A stretch of 64,000 nucleotides of DNA from Verrucomicrobiia bacterium (GCA_020849895.1 JADZFN010000021.1:35893-99892), one strand, 5' to 3'; shown: positions 56,095 to 63,972, counted from the first letter of the stretch. The notes: a model not told the origin generated them from the sequence alone. Numbers and translations: made by a program.

Positions 56095-56170
56095 GTTGCC
56101 CCTTCGTGGCAACTGGAGCCGGGGACTCCGCCCGCAAGCGGGCTGCGTCCTGAGAATTCATCCTGTGGAG
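56095..56170 (+). other. Candidate origin of transfer (oriT), IncP-type nic
   Basis: GTTGCC and GGCAAC (56095-56100 / 56108-56113) form one perfect hairpin; GCCCGC-AA-GCGGGC (56130-56143) forms a second. CATCCTGT (56159-56166) then matches the IncP-family nic consensus YATCCTG^Y exactly, placing the nick between 56165 and 56166. The mob accessory and relaxase genes begin immediately downstream, the normal order for mobilization regions. Assignment is by sequence pattern only. Confidence 0.6.
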
Positions 56171-56590
56171 ACCAATCGAAAGCGGTTCAATTGGCGGGTC
56201 AGCGAGGGGGTTGCAGCGGAAATGATCCAAGCACGGCGACTCGCCGGCTTTCGAAGTTGGGATGAATACTTCCTCTCCCTGCTGCACCCAACCCGTGCTC
56301 CCGCGCCCCGAGAATACCCTCCTTCCAACGAAACAAAAGCCATTCGGCGAGAGCAACAGGAGATCCGTGATGCACTGGTTGCCATCCACAATCTCCTCGA
56401 AGCCCAAGAGCAGGCGAGGCAGGCCGACGCGCACGAACACGAGGAGACGCGTGAGATGCTCCGTCGATTCTACGAGCTGTTGAGCCTGGTACTGGCTCCG
56501 GAGAAACCGGAACCCGTCCCGCCTCGCAAACCGGCGTCCACTGGCAACCCTGTCCTCGATGCCATTCGCACCCGGAGATCCATTTCATGA
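56165..56590 (+). CDS. Mobilization accessory protein (MobC-like)
   Basis: A 141-aa protein if it starts at GTG 56165; the frame is open further left to 56096 (TTG). The N-terminal 'RFNWRVSEGVAAEMIQARRL' followed by 'AGFRSWDEYFLSLL' suggests an RHH-type DNA-binding domain, and the middle (residues 60-110) is a Glu/Gln/Arg-rich coiled coil. It overlaps the relaxase ATG by 4 bp. Small RHH proteins in this place help the relaxase at oriT. The GTG overlaps the predicted nic site, so the true start may differ. Confidence 0.55.
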   Translation: METNRKRFNWRVSEGVAAEMIQARRLAGFRSWDEYFLSLLHPTRAPAPREYPPSNETKAIRREQQEIRDALVAIHNLLEAQEQARQADAHEHEETREMLRRFYELLSLVLAPEKPEPVPPRKPASTGNPVLDAIRTRRSIS

Positions 56591-57783
56591 ACCACATCGT
56601 GGAGCATTGCGGCAACTTCTCCCCGGAAGTCCTGCAGGGACTCATTGGCTACGGACGCGAGCAGGACAAGGGGCGTGGAAGGCAGAACGCCCGCAACGAC
56701 CTTCCTCATGGAGACGGCTACGCCAGCAAGGAAGCCGATTTGGTCCTCGGGGGTTTTCTGCAGCGGAAAGCCGCCCAGCGCGCCGCCGCGGCCGGACGAG
56801 GCCTCGCGGAGCTTCCCTTGCCGGAGCGTGAACGGTTGGCCTGCCAGCTTGCCCGGGAACATCTGGCTTCCCACGGCCCCGCGGGCCATGAGCACTATCA
56901 GCATTGGATAACCCGGGTACGGGCGTACGCCCGGCAGCGGCAAATCGCCTTGCCGTCCCAAACCCACCGGGAAACCGATTATCAATACGCGCGGCGGCTC
57001 AGAAAATGGACCAAGGAACGCGACGAATCATGGCCCGAGCTCCGCCGCGCGGCCGGGATCCACCTGGTCTTCTCTCCCGACCCACGCATCTGGCCCTCTC
57101 TCCGGGCCGCCGGTAGGGATGAGCGGTTTTGCCTGCGGACGATTCTGGCGCAGACCATGAAGGAGTTCTCCGATTGGCGGCGCAAGCAACTTGGCCCGGG
57201 GCACACTTTGGGATGGGTGGCCGGGACCCATGTGGTTGCCAACGGGGCCGACCGCCATCCCCACATTCACGTGGTCATGCTCAAACGGGACGAGGCCGGC
57301 AGGGAGGTCAACTGTTCGGTGGCGAACTTGAAGGGACATCAGGGGAGGGATGCCCCCGATCCCGTGCGCGAGTTGAAGCGGCTCTTCGCCAAGAGCGTGG
57401 AGCGCGAACTGGAACGAACCCTGGGACCATCGGCCGTCCGAGAGTTGGACAAAATGCCTTCCGCCAAAGCGCCACCCCCGCTGCCGACGATCCCGCCAGC
57501 GCAACGGAACGATCACCCCCGGTTGCGCCATCTGGCGCGGGGTCTGCGCGTGGCTCTGGCCGCCACGCGATCGTGCCAGGGGCGTTGCTATGCCCAATGG
57601 AATCCCACGGTTGATCTGGGGTCCGCCATCCGTCTCGCCGCCCTCGTGAGCAAGGCCGCAGCTTTCAAAGGGCTTGCGCGTCCGGCACAATCAGCCGTCG
57701 ATCCTGCGTCGATTCGCCAGAGAATCCGAGATCGTTTCCGCGGCAAAGGTCGTTCCACGCCCGGCCCCCAAATTGGCGATTGA
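56587..57783 (+). CDS. HUH-type relaxase-like protein
   Basis: A 398-aa protein with the metal-binding HUH motif 'HPHIHVVML' (His 224, 226, 228) preceded by 'WVAGTHVVANGADR', the pattern of mobilization relaxases (MobA/MobP-like). Candidate nick Tyr residues lie in 'HEHYQHW' and 'DYQYARRLRKW'. The protein is shorter than most and lacks a primase or long C-terminal domain. Its last ~58 residues are repeated in diverged form at 59.6 kb. With the oriT candidate upstream it would nick and pilot element DNA in trans with a helper conjugation system. Confidence 0.7.
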   Translation: MNHIVEHCGNFSPEVLQGLIGYGREQDKGRGRQNARNDLPHGDGYASKEADLVLGGFLQRKAAQRAAAAGRGLAELPLPERERLACQLAREHLASHGPAGHEHYQHWITRVRAYARQRQIALPSQTHRETDYQYARRLRKWTKERDESWPELRRAAGIHLVFSPDPRIWPSLRAAGRDERFCLRTILAQTMKEFSDWRRKQLGPGHTLGWVAGTHVVANGADRHPHIHVVMLKRDEAGREVNCSVANLKGHQGRDAPDPVRELKRLFAKSVERELERTLGPSAVRELDKMPSAKAPPPLPTIPPAQRNDHPRLRHLARGLRVALAATRSCQGRCYAQWNPTVDLGSAIRLAALVSKAAAFKGLARPAQSAVDPASIRQRIRDRFRGKGRSTPGPQIGD

Positions 57784-57860
57784 AGACCGAGCTGACAACT
57801 GAACCGGACGACGGAAGACCGCAACTTTGGCCAGAGCCCACCGATGAAACCCGGATCATT
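57607..57860 (+). repeat. Direct repeat copy A: relaxase 3' end plus downstream flank
   Basis: The relaxase C-terminal coding region (segment starting near 'VDLGSAIRLAAL' and ending 'GRSTPGPQIGD') and the following non-coding part, with TGAACCGGACGACGG and TTGGCCAGAGCCCACC, recur at 59627-59897 as copy B. Overall similarity is roughly two-thirds by eye. The repeat ends at a start codon: ATGAAACCC here, ATGAATCCC in copy B. Confidence 0.7.
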
Positions 57861-58090
57861 TCTGCCGGAAGCCGTGTTTCTCCTTCATGGCCACCCTGAT
57901 TCTGCCATACCTCCGGCTGCCAGGAGAACCCCGTCGTTCGAAGGGCCGATTGGCTTCCTGCCCCCTTGTCTCAGCGCAACTGCCTCCGACGGGCTTTCGG
58001 GGCCCGTCCTCGGCAGCAACCAGACCGCCCTTCAGCGTGAGCCACCACGGTGATGTTGCGGCAGGGGGTGCGAATTGCTAGGTTTAGCAC
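57784..58090. other. Short gap behind the relaxase, decayed reading frame
   Basis: After the repeat flank, the ATG at 57844 opens a 69-codon frame ('MKPGSFLPEAVFLLHGHPDS') without recognisable motif. By comparison with copy B, where the same ATG starts a conserved small protein, this looks like a lost or replaced gene. Nothing else is seen. Confidence 0.4.
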
Positions 58091-58303
58091 ATGGCATTTC
58101 AGGCCCCTACGAAAGCCCCGTCCAAGAGAGAGGAGGTGCTCCGTCTCGCCCAAGAGGCGTTTCAGAAGTTCCACACCCTTTGCTTCTGGCACATGCGGGA
58201 GGATTTGCGAATCACCGAGGAGGACCTGCCGGCGATCATCAAGGGGCTCCGCGAGAACGGTACGCACGAGACCTACCAGATCGCGGCTCGCCTATGCCAC
58301 TAA
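58091..58303 (+). CDS. Small partner protein of an AbiEii-type nucleotidyltransferase
   Basis: A 70-aa protein: 'LRLAQEAFQKFHTLCFWHMR' then 'EDLRITEEDLPAIIKGLREN' and '..AARLCH'. Small proteins of this type precede nucleotidyltransferase genes of the AbiEii class in many genomes and are likely antitoxins or adaptors. Its stop overlaps the next gene start by 10 bp (ATGCCACTAA), so they are translationally coupled. Confidence 0.6.
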   Translation: MAFQAPTKAPSKREEVLRLAQEAFQKFHTLCFWHMREDLRITEEDLPAIIKGLRENGTHETYQIAARLCH

Positions 58304-58501
58304 CGGAGCTTCAGCGGAAGGTCCTTCGCCTTCTGGCAGAAAACCGCAACCCCGACAGCTACGTGGCCGGGGGGGATCGTTCTCAACCAGACGAGGGAGA
58401 CGCCCCGGTTCTCCGGGGACATGACATCGCTCACGGTCGAGGCGCTGTTTTGCTGTCGCGCATTTGCTGTCGCGCATGTTGAGATTGTTTTGATGGCATG
58501 A
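58294..58501 (+). pseudogene. Truncated, frameshifted AbiEii-type nucleotidyltransferase
   Basis: 'MPLTELQRKVLRLLAENRNP' then 'DSYVAGG' matches the start of AbiEii-like nucleotidyltransferases. At a run of seven G (58369-58375) the frame breaks; with one G fewer it continues 'IVLNQTRETPRFSGD', the expected next motif. After that, the sequence no longer matches ('DIDLF' is replaced by 'MTSLT') and the shifted frame ends at 58501, about 68 codons in all. The catalytic core is gone. Confidence 0.6.
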
Positions 58502-58513
58502 TAACCTCCTGTC

Positions 58514-59005
58514 ATGGCATCGGTTGGTTCTCCTTCCCGTAGCCTGCAAATCTACAGCGGGCACATGCTCATTGACGCGGAGAATCTCGCCATGGAATGC
58601 GCCATGGCGCGGAAACTCCAGGAGGATTCTTCGCTGCTGGAACGAGCCAAGGAGGGTCTCCGCCGATGGGAGGCCAACAAAAATCCCCATTCGCGTCGCT
58701 ATCGCGAAGGATGGAGGCATTTCCTTTATGAGCGGCCGCTGCCGGATCTGATCGAGTACATGACCGATCTTTCCGACCATGGCGATGCGCGGAGACAGGC
58801 CGACCCGTTTTCTCCATCGGCATTTCTTTCCAAGTCAGAACTCGACCACATCACAGAGCGGGTGAAGGAACTTTTTGCCGAGTTGTTGGCGACGCCTCAG
58901 CCAGAGGAGTGCAGGGAATTTTCCTCGCGCTACATCTACAAGGATCAACTGGACGCCGTTCGCCAGCGGATTAAAGAGGAGTTTCTTGAAACGGTCCCAG
59001 TTTGA
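58514..59005 (+). CDS. Hypothetical partner of the DUF6036-type nucleotidyltransferase
   Basis: A 163-aa mostly helical protein ('YSGHMLIDAENLAMECAMAR', 'EYMTDLSDHGDARRQADPFS', and a charged C-terminal helix). No family recognised. It overlaps the following nucleotidyltransferase gene by 20 bp, and the pair follows the broken AbiEii module. The position suggests an antitoxin or regulator role, as in two-gene nucleotidyltransferase modules. Confidence 0.65.
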   Translation: MASVGSPSRSLQIYSGHMLIDAENLAMECAMARKLQEDSSLLERAKEGLRRWEANKNPHSRRYREGWRHFLYERPLPDLIEYMTDLSDHGDARRQADPFSPSAFLSKSELDHITERVKELFAELLATPQPEECREFSSRYIYKDQLDAVRQRIKEEFLETVPV

Positions 59006-59627
59006 GCATGTTCTGCGAGCCGCTGCGCAACTCTGTGAGGAACATGAGTTCATCGTCATTGGCGCCAGTTCATTGCACGGAACGTCAGCCAAACTTCCCC
59101 CGGAGTTGGAAGTCTCAGAGGATGTGGATCTGTATCCCAAGGAGCGGCCGGAAAAATCAGAATTGATCAGTTCGGAGATGGGAAGGCAGTCCCCTTTCGA
59201 CAACGAATTCAAATACCGTGCCGAAGGAGTTGGGCCCGGGGTGGCCCACCTTCCCGAGGGTTGGGAATCCCGTCTCGTCAAGTTCACGAGTCCGAATGTG
59301 CCCGGGGTGACCGCCCATTGTCTCGAAGTTCATGATCTTGCTGTGAGCAAACTCATCGCCGGCCGACCCAAGGACATCGAATTCATCGAGTCGTTGGCCA
59401 AGCATGCGATGATTCAGCCGGATGTGATCCGCCAGCGCCTGGATCACACCAAGGAGCACCATCAGATCCTGAACATGGCGAAAGACTCCTTCGAGCAGGC
59501 TCTGGAAACGGTGGCTCAAGCCAGGAAACGGAGCCTTTCGAAGCTCCGACAACACCTTCCCAAACGACCCTACCTCGGTCCGTCGAATCGGGATTATCCC
59601 GAGAGGGGAATCGAGCCTGGAGATTGA
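58986..59627 (+). CDS. Nucleotidyltransferase-fold protein (DUF6036-like)
   Basis: A 213-aa protein whose N-terminal third has 'EHEFIVIGASSLHGTSAKLP' and 'EVSEDVDLYPKERPEK', the glycine-rich and metal-binding strands of a minimal nucleotidyltransferase. Helices and 'EVHDLAVSKLIAGRPKDIEF' follow. I use TTG 58986 because AGGAG precedes it at 4 bp; a GTG or ATG start in the frame is absent. Together with the upstream gene it looks like a toxin-antitoxin-type module; whether it modifies tRNA, protein or nucleotides is unknown. Confidence 0.6.
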   Translation: MKRSQFEHVLRAAAQLCEEHEFIVIGASSLHGTSAKLPPELEVSEDVDLYPKERPEKSELISSEMGRQSPFDNEFKYRAEGVGPGVAHLPEGWESRLVKFTSPNVPGVTAHCLEVHDLAVSKLIAGRPKDIEFIESLAKHAMIQPDVIRQRLDHTKEHHQILNMAKDSFEQALETVAQARKRSLSKLRQHLPKRPYLGPSNRDYPERGIEPGD

Positions 59628-59897
59628 CGCCGCGGTCGAGCTGGGGGCGGCCAACCGTCTCGCCGCACTCGTGCGCAGGACCGTGTCATCCAGGAAGCCT
59701 GTCCATTCGCAAGAATCCGCCAGCCCCCCTTTCTTTGATCCGCAAGAAGATCCGGGATCATTTCCGCGGCAACGGTCGTTCCTCGCCCGGTCCCAAAATC
59801 GATGATTAAAGACCGAAGCGCCACGTCAAGAGCGGCGGATGCCAGGTGAACCGGACGACGGGAAAGCGTCACCTTGGCCAGAGCCCACCAATGAATC
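59627..59897 (+). repeat. Direct repeat copy B: degraded relaxase 3' end plus flank
   Basis: Starting at the stop of the DUF6036-like gene, the text reads 'VELGAANRLAALVRRTVSS' and, after a frameshift, 'IRKKIRDHFRGNGRSSPGPK' to a stop at 59809. These align with the relaxase end ('VDLGSAIRLAALVSKA', 'IRQRIRDRFRGKGRSTPGPQ'). The non-coding flank with TGAACCGGACGACGG and TTGGCCAGAGCCCACC follows, ending at the ATG of the next gene. Copy B carries extra bases relative to A, so it has drifted. Confidence 0.7.
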
Positions 59898-60157
59898 CCG
59901 ATTCATCCACCCAGCAAACCACAGGCTACTCCTTCGGCAAACCGCCCGACGATATGGAGGCGTGGCGGGAACAATGTCGCCGCCAGATGAAGCGCGACAC
60001 TCGCTCGCGAATGAAATACGGTTGGTTTCACACCTACCGGCCGGTCCTCGATGACGCCCCCTACCGCGTCTTCAATTCCACCGCCGAATACCGCGCTTGG
60101 TGCCGGGAAAACCTGCCTGAGTATCTGGGGTTCCATGACGAATCCCAGACAGTTTGA
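59891..60157 (+). CDS. Small conserved-type hypothetical protein (YRVF/WCRENLPEYLG)
   Basis: An 88-aa protein with 'RSRMKYGWFHTYRPVLDDAP' and 'YRVFNSTAEYRAWCRENLPE'. Small proteins with this ending are common as unknowns next to toxin-type and mobile genes. It starts at ATG 59891, exactly at the end of repeat copy B. It probably is a cargo gene of the element. Function unknown. Confidence 0.6.
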   Translation: MNPDSSTQQTTGYSFGKPPDDMEAWREQCRRQMKRDTRSRMKYGWFHTYRPVLDDAPYRVFNSTAEYRAWCRENLPEYLGFHDESQTV

Positions 60158-60392
60158 AGGTGCTCCCCCTTGGCTGGCCATCATGCCGTCCCTGCAGGAA
60201 GACGGCTCCCCCTCCGCCATCCAGCAGACGGGCGGCGTTCGACTTGTCGAGCGTGCCCTCTTTTCGATTCATCCTCGTGCTGGGCATCCCCAAAGCTGCC
60301 GCATCGCCACTTCCGGGCAGACACTTGGCCTGACACGGGAGCGGATACGCGGCCTTGCTGCCCCAAAGGACCCCGTCCAAGCAACGCCATGA
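60135..60392 (+). CDS. Doubtful 85-aa frame overlapping the previous gene
   Basis: Begins 'MTNPRQFEGAPPWLAIMPSL' and overlaps the preceding gene by 23 bp. The start looks protein-like; the end is Ala/Arg/Pro-rich and unremarkable. It could be a real small protein or chance. Confidence 0.25.
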   Translation: MTNPRQFEGAPPWLAIMPSLQEDGSPSAIQQTGGVRLVERALFSIHPRAGHPQSCRIATSGQTLGLTRERIRGLAAPKDPVQATP

Positions 60393-60652
60393 GGCATGTG
60401 GACGTGGCCGGTTTCGTAAAGAAGCCTTTTGCTCCTCGTATAGGGGGGGCAATGAGAACAGTATTAGGGCTTGACTCAGATGAGATGTTTCGCTTTAGGA
60501 AACATCATGTCTATTGGTCGATCCCCATGGATCGCGAATGTCGGCGACGCTAAAAGCGTGTCGCTTACTGATCTCCAAGAAGCAGTTCCCTTCTCCACAG
60601 TCATTGACCTTCCAAAGGGCAAGGGTGCTGGGGTGTTATCTGCCGACGCTGT
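60393..60652. other. Lower-GC stretch at the element's right border
   Basis: About 260 bp with no firm gene. A 54-aa frame (60389-60553, 'MRHVDVAGFVKKPF') is unrecognised. GATGTTTC (60484-60491) and GAAACATC (60499-60506) form a perfect 8-bp inverted repeat, and GCGACGCT-AAA-AGCGTGTCGC nearby is a second, imperfect one. The composition is less GC-rich than on either side, as expected at a mobile-element junction. Confidence 0.4.
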
Positions 60653-62350
60653 ATGAAGCTTGTCGGCCATTCTTGGTGCCGGAATCTCGCGCTGGTTGTT
60701 TTCGGCTTGGGCGCGGGAATGTGTTGTGCCGCTCCAGGGGTGGTTTCGGGGGACGCTTCAGTGGTAGCCACCAAGAAGGCGGATGACCTTCTCGCGCGCG
60801 GGCGATACGCTGAGGCGTTCACTCTCTACGAGGAGATGGAGAAGAAGGCCGCGGGGGATGAGGCCCTGGCGACTCGTATCCGTTTTCAACAGGGGCTGTG
60901 CCGCTTGAAAGCGAAGCGAACTCCGGATGCGTTCTCCATCTGGACCCGGATGCGCTCGCTGGCTCCCACCAGCATTTACGCGCCGCGTTCGCTCCTCTTC
61001 GAGGCCGAGGACCCCACGAATACGGGGAAGCAGGAGCGGCTGTACGACGAGATTCTGGAGAAGTATCCGAAGTCGGAGGAGGCCGCTACGGTATTGCGGA
61101 AACGCGGCCAGGTTGCTTTCGATCACAAGGACTACCGCAAAGCCGTCGATTGTTGGGAGCAATTCCTCAGCGGCTTCCTAACGCATCCGCAGGCCGCGGC
61201 GGTTCGCGAAAAGCTTCAGACCGCACAGCTGGCCGCGGGAGGCGACACCGGTGCGGCGGGTGAAGCGGCAGCGGGGAACCTTCTGAAACGCGCCAATGCG
61301 CTCTTTGACAAGGCTTCCTTCGCGGAGGCGCTCCGTCTCTACCAGGAAGTGCTCGGCAAATACGCGCTTTCCAAAGAAGCGGGCCACGCTTCAGGACGGC
61401 TGGCCCAATGTCAGCAAGCCCTTGGAAAGGACAAGGAAGCGTTGCAAACCCTGCAGCGCATGGTCGAGAAGAACCCAGAAAGCGCCGCGGAGGCCCTTGG
61501 GGAAATCGTCATTCACGCGACGAACGCCAAGATGGAGGCCTTGCGCCAGCGGGCGACCCAGGAGCTGCTGAACAAGTATCCGACAGCCTTCGAGACGCAA
61601 CAGGCAATCTTCATCGCCGGTTCACAGGCGATGGGACGGAAGAATCGCGCGGAAGCCGAGAGGTGGTGGAATATGCTGCTGGAAAAGTATCCGCAGACCG
61701 AATTCCGTGCCTCAGTGGAAAGGAGCTTGGGCCTGAGCGCGGAAGGCAATCCAACCTTGACGAGGAATGCCGGTCCAACGCCTGTTTTGAGCAAAGAGGA
61801 TCTGCAGAGGAAGAAACTGGAGGACCAGAAGATTTGGGAAAGGGAAGCTGGCGATTTTGAACGAAAGTATCGCGATCTGTCGCTCAGCAAGGACGAACGC
61901 GCCGAGAATGCCTACCAGTTGGGCGAGCGCTTGTTTTTCCTTGGGCAACATGAGAAGGCGGTCGCGCGATACCAGCGCGTCTGGGAGGAGTTTCCGCAGA
62001 GCGTTTGGGCGGATCAGGCGATTTTTCGCGCGGCTCAGGTGTGCTTCGCGGCGCGTCAACCCCAGAAGGGTGTCGAGCATTTCCTTCTGTTGGTCAACCA
62101 ATGCCCACAGTCCAATCTCCGTCCCTTTGTGCTCTTTTGCCTAGGCAATCGCCATGTTCTGTATGAGGGCGACTTGAAGAAGGCTTGGCCGTACTATGAT
62201 CAGTTGATGAAAGAGTATCCCGACAGCGCCTTGGCGGGGCGTGCGAGGAAATACTGGGCGCAATTGAGCAAGCTGCCGGAGCAGAAGCTCAAGGAACAGG
62301 TGGATGTGTTGCTGAAGCGTGAAAAAGCCGCCGAGAAGAAATCTTCATGA
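60653..62350 (+). CDS. Exported tetratricopeptide-repeat protein
   Basis: A 565-aa protein with an N-terminal signal ('NLALVVFGLGAGMCCAAPG'; a lipoprotein cleavage is possible) and repeated TPR-like pairs: 'ARGRYAEAFTLYEEMEKKAA', 'AFDHKDYRKAVDCWEQFLSG', 'FAEALRLYQEVLGKYALSKE', 'HEKAVARYQRVWEEFPQSVW'. It resembles outer-membrane assembly scaffolds such as YbgF/BamD-like TPR proteins. It is tightly coupled (4-bp overlap) to the next secreted-protein gene. Confidence 0.82.
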   Translation: MKLVGHSWCRNLALVVFGLGAGMCCAAPGVVSGDASVVATKKADDLLARGRYAEAFTLYEEMEKKAAGDEALATRIRFQQGLCRLKAKRTPDAFSIWTRMRSLAPTSIYAPRSLLFEAEDPTNTGKQERLYDEILEKYPKSEEAATVLRKRGQVAFDHKDYRKAVDCWEQFLSGFLTHPQAAAVREKLQTAQLAAGGDTGAAGEAAAGNLLKRANALFDKASFAEALRLYQEVLGKYALSKEAGHASGRLAQCQQALGKDKEALQTLQRMVEKNPESAAEALGEIVIHATNAKMEALRQRATQELLNKYPTAFETQQAIFIAGSQAMGRKNRAEAERWWNMLLEKYPQTEFRASVERSLGLSAEGNPTLTRNAGPTPVLSKEDLQRKKLEDQKIWEREAGDFERKYRDLSLSKDERAENAYQLGERLFFLGQHEKAVARYQRVWEEFPQSVWADQAIFRAAQVCFAARQPQKGVEHFLLLVNQCPQSNLRPFVLFCLGNRHVLYEGDLKKAWPYYDQLMKEYPDSALAGRARKYWAQLSKLPEQKLKEQVDVLLKREKAAEKKSS

Positions 62351-63972
62351 GAACTCCCGCGCAATTCCTTGTGGGTTTGGTGCTGTTGTTCAGCGTCTTC
62401 GCACTGCATCGCACCGTGCATGCTGCGGATGCGACGGTCACGATCCTTTGGAGAGACGATGGGAGTGCGAGTGGCTCTCCCAGTGCATCGACGTTTACGA
62501 CGAATATCAACTTTTACGTCCAGAACGTCGGTGACCAGAAGACCCTGTTGGTCCAGCCCCAAAGTGGGTTTCGGTTCAAAGAAGGGCCGACAGTGGTGCC
62601 GGTGGATAATGGGATCACGGTGAGCGGCTCGGGAGGGAACTACACGGTCACCATCGTGACCGCCAAGAAGCAGGGGCAAGCGCAAATTCAAGGAAAGATC
62701 GAGCGGAGTCCGTCGGGTGGAGGGGGTGGCGGCGGCACCCCGCCGGAACGCCCCTTCGACATCTCGGTGCTTCAGAAGTGGGTTTACATCCGCTATTCAG
62801 TTCCCTCGAACGGCACGAATTTGATTGCCGCAGTGGGCAGCACCAACGACCTCACCTCGATCGTGGCGTTGGGTGACGGTTCCCCGGCGTCTGGGAAGGT
62901 GAACTGGAATGCAGGAAGCCTCGGAACGTTTACCGCCAACGATGTGGACCTCGCCTCGGGCAGCGCCTCCACCAAGTTCGTTGCTTCGACGGATGCAGGC
63001 AATGGAACGATTGCAGCCACTGGCCAAAACCTTAAGGATTCTGGAGATTTGAGCGTTCCTAACGCGTCCACGAATTTGTCGGTGAGACTTGTGAAGGTCG
63101 AGGTCACGCAAGCATCAATCCGCGACGGGCAGTTTCAAGTTGTTCTTAACAGTTCCGGCGCGAATCTAAGTGGAACCTTGCGTTTGAAACTGAAGAAGAA
63201 TTCGACCGTAGTGGAACTTGCGTCACTTTCGAACCAAGCTGATGGTACCGTCACCATTCAACTTGACGACTATATAGAGAATTTGGCATCGCACAATGCA
63301 GAGCAATATACCGTCGCCTGTGCTGCGTGGACGGTCGCCGGTCAAGACATAACATCTCAGGATAAGACGCTGGATTCTGAAGTCAAGGTGTTGGCTACAT
63401 GGAAGATAAGCAACTATTTTACTCCAACATGGGGTGGCTCATGGGATGGAACAAGTCTCACGAAGGGCATGTATGCCTCTGGGACATATCCCGGCGGTCT
63501 TACGAATGTTACGGTGAAAACGAGCTTTTTAAATTCGCTTGACCCGGCGAATGAAGGTCTTGCGGTTGATGGCTCAACGGTCATTCGGGACCATGCACAG
63601 GATGCTGTTGCTGGTTTTGAGCGGGTAACCTTCCTTGGAGGCGGTGCTGGGTACATCGAGAATCCTGACAGAGACCAGCAAACCGCTGGTGGATGTCCAG
63701 GCGTTCCAAATATCACGTCGCAAACCATTGCGGTTACGCCCAACAATCCCGATTTGGGGTGCGGCGCTGAGGCGTATATTCCAGGTTTCAAGGTTAAGAC
63801 TGTTCAAGATCACGGATCGCTCAACGGCAACAACAAGCAAATTGATGTGTGGATCGGGGCGGGAGACCAATCTAGGTTCCTCGCGGTTTTCAGTGGCTGG
63901 CCTGAAGTGGTTGAGCGTTGTAGGAGGCCATGGGGATGGGAAGTTTTCCTGCGACGAAGTAGAGCATGTTGA
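62347..63972 (+). CDS. Secreted repeat-type protein, C-terminus probably disrupted
   Basis: A 541-aa frame with a signal peptide (residues 5-27), a beta-rich N-terminal domain, a Gly/Ser/Pro linker (residues 120-135) and beta-strand-rich body ('SASTKFVASTDAGNGTIAAT'). No family recognised. The last ~28 codons ('FSGWPEVVERCRRPWG') read unlike the rest and lie on the complement of a minus-strand coding-like frame (63890-64000). The true end was probably lost by insertion of another gene at about 63880. Confidence 0.65.
   Translation: MRTPAQFLVGLVLLFSVFALHRTVHAADATVTILWRDDGSASGSPSASTFTTNINFYVQNVGDQKTLLVQPQSGFRFKEGPTVVPVDNGITVSGSGGNYTVTIVTAKKQGQAQIQGKIERSPSGGGGGGGTPPERPFDISVLQKWVYIRYSVPSNGTNLIAAVGSTNDLTSIVALGDGSPASGKVNWNAGSLGTFTANDVDLASGSASTKFVASTDAGNGTIAATGQNLKDSGDLSVPNASTNLSVRLVKVEVTQASIRDGQFQVVLNSSGANLSGTLRLKLKKNSTVVELASLSNQADGTVTIQLDDYIENLASHNAEQYTVACAAWTVAGQDITSQDKTLDSEVKVLATWKISNYFTPTWGGSWDGTSLTKGMYASGTYPGGLTNVTVKTSFLNSLDPANEGLAVDGSTVIRDHAQDAVAGFERVTFLGGGAGYIENPDRDQQTAGGCPGVPNITSQTIAVTPNNPDLGCGAEAYIPGFKVKTVQDHGSLNGNNKQIDVWIGAGDQSRFLAVFSGWPEVVERCRRPWGWEVFLRRSRAC

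Larger units (their letters stand above)
52492..60430. mobile_element. Putative integrative mobilizable element next to tRNA-Thr
   Basis: Within about 8 kb lie a tyrosine integrase, an RHH regulator, an excisionase-like HTH protein, a candidate oriT, a mobilization accessory protein, an HUH relaxase and nucleotidyltransferase-type cargo modules. The chromosome on the left is conserved core (fhs). Together they define an integrated element that could be moved by a helper conjugative system, as no type IV secretion genes are present. The right end near 60.4 kb is inferred from the change back to chromosomal-type genes; no flanking direct repeat was found, so the borders are approximate. Confidence 0.65.

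Noticed and set aside
60409..60420. CGGTTTCGTAAA at the right border equals part of the tRNA-Thr anticodon arm (complement of 52454-52465), a possible attachment-site core.
   Set aside because: The two copies are in opposite orientation. Integration of an element requires direct repeats, so this 12-bp match does not define attL/attR and may be chance.
53659..60430. CRISPR-like repeats in the GC-rich stretches of the element.
   Set aside because: No regularly spaced repeats with unique spacers exist; the repeated 11-mer occurs only twice and inside hairpins.
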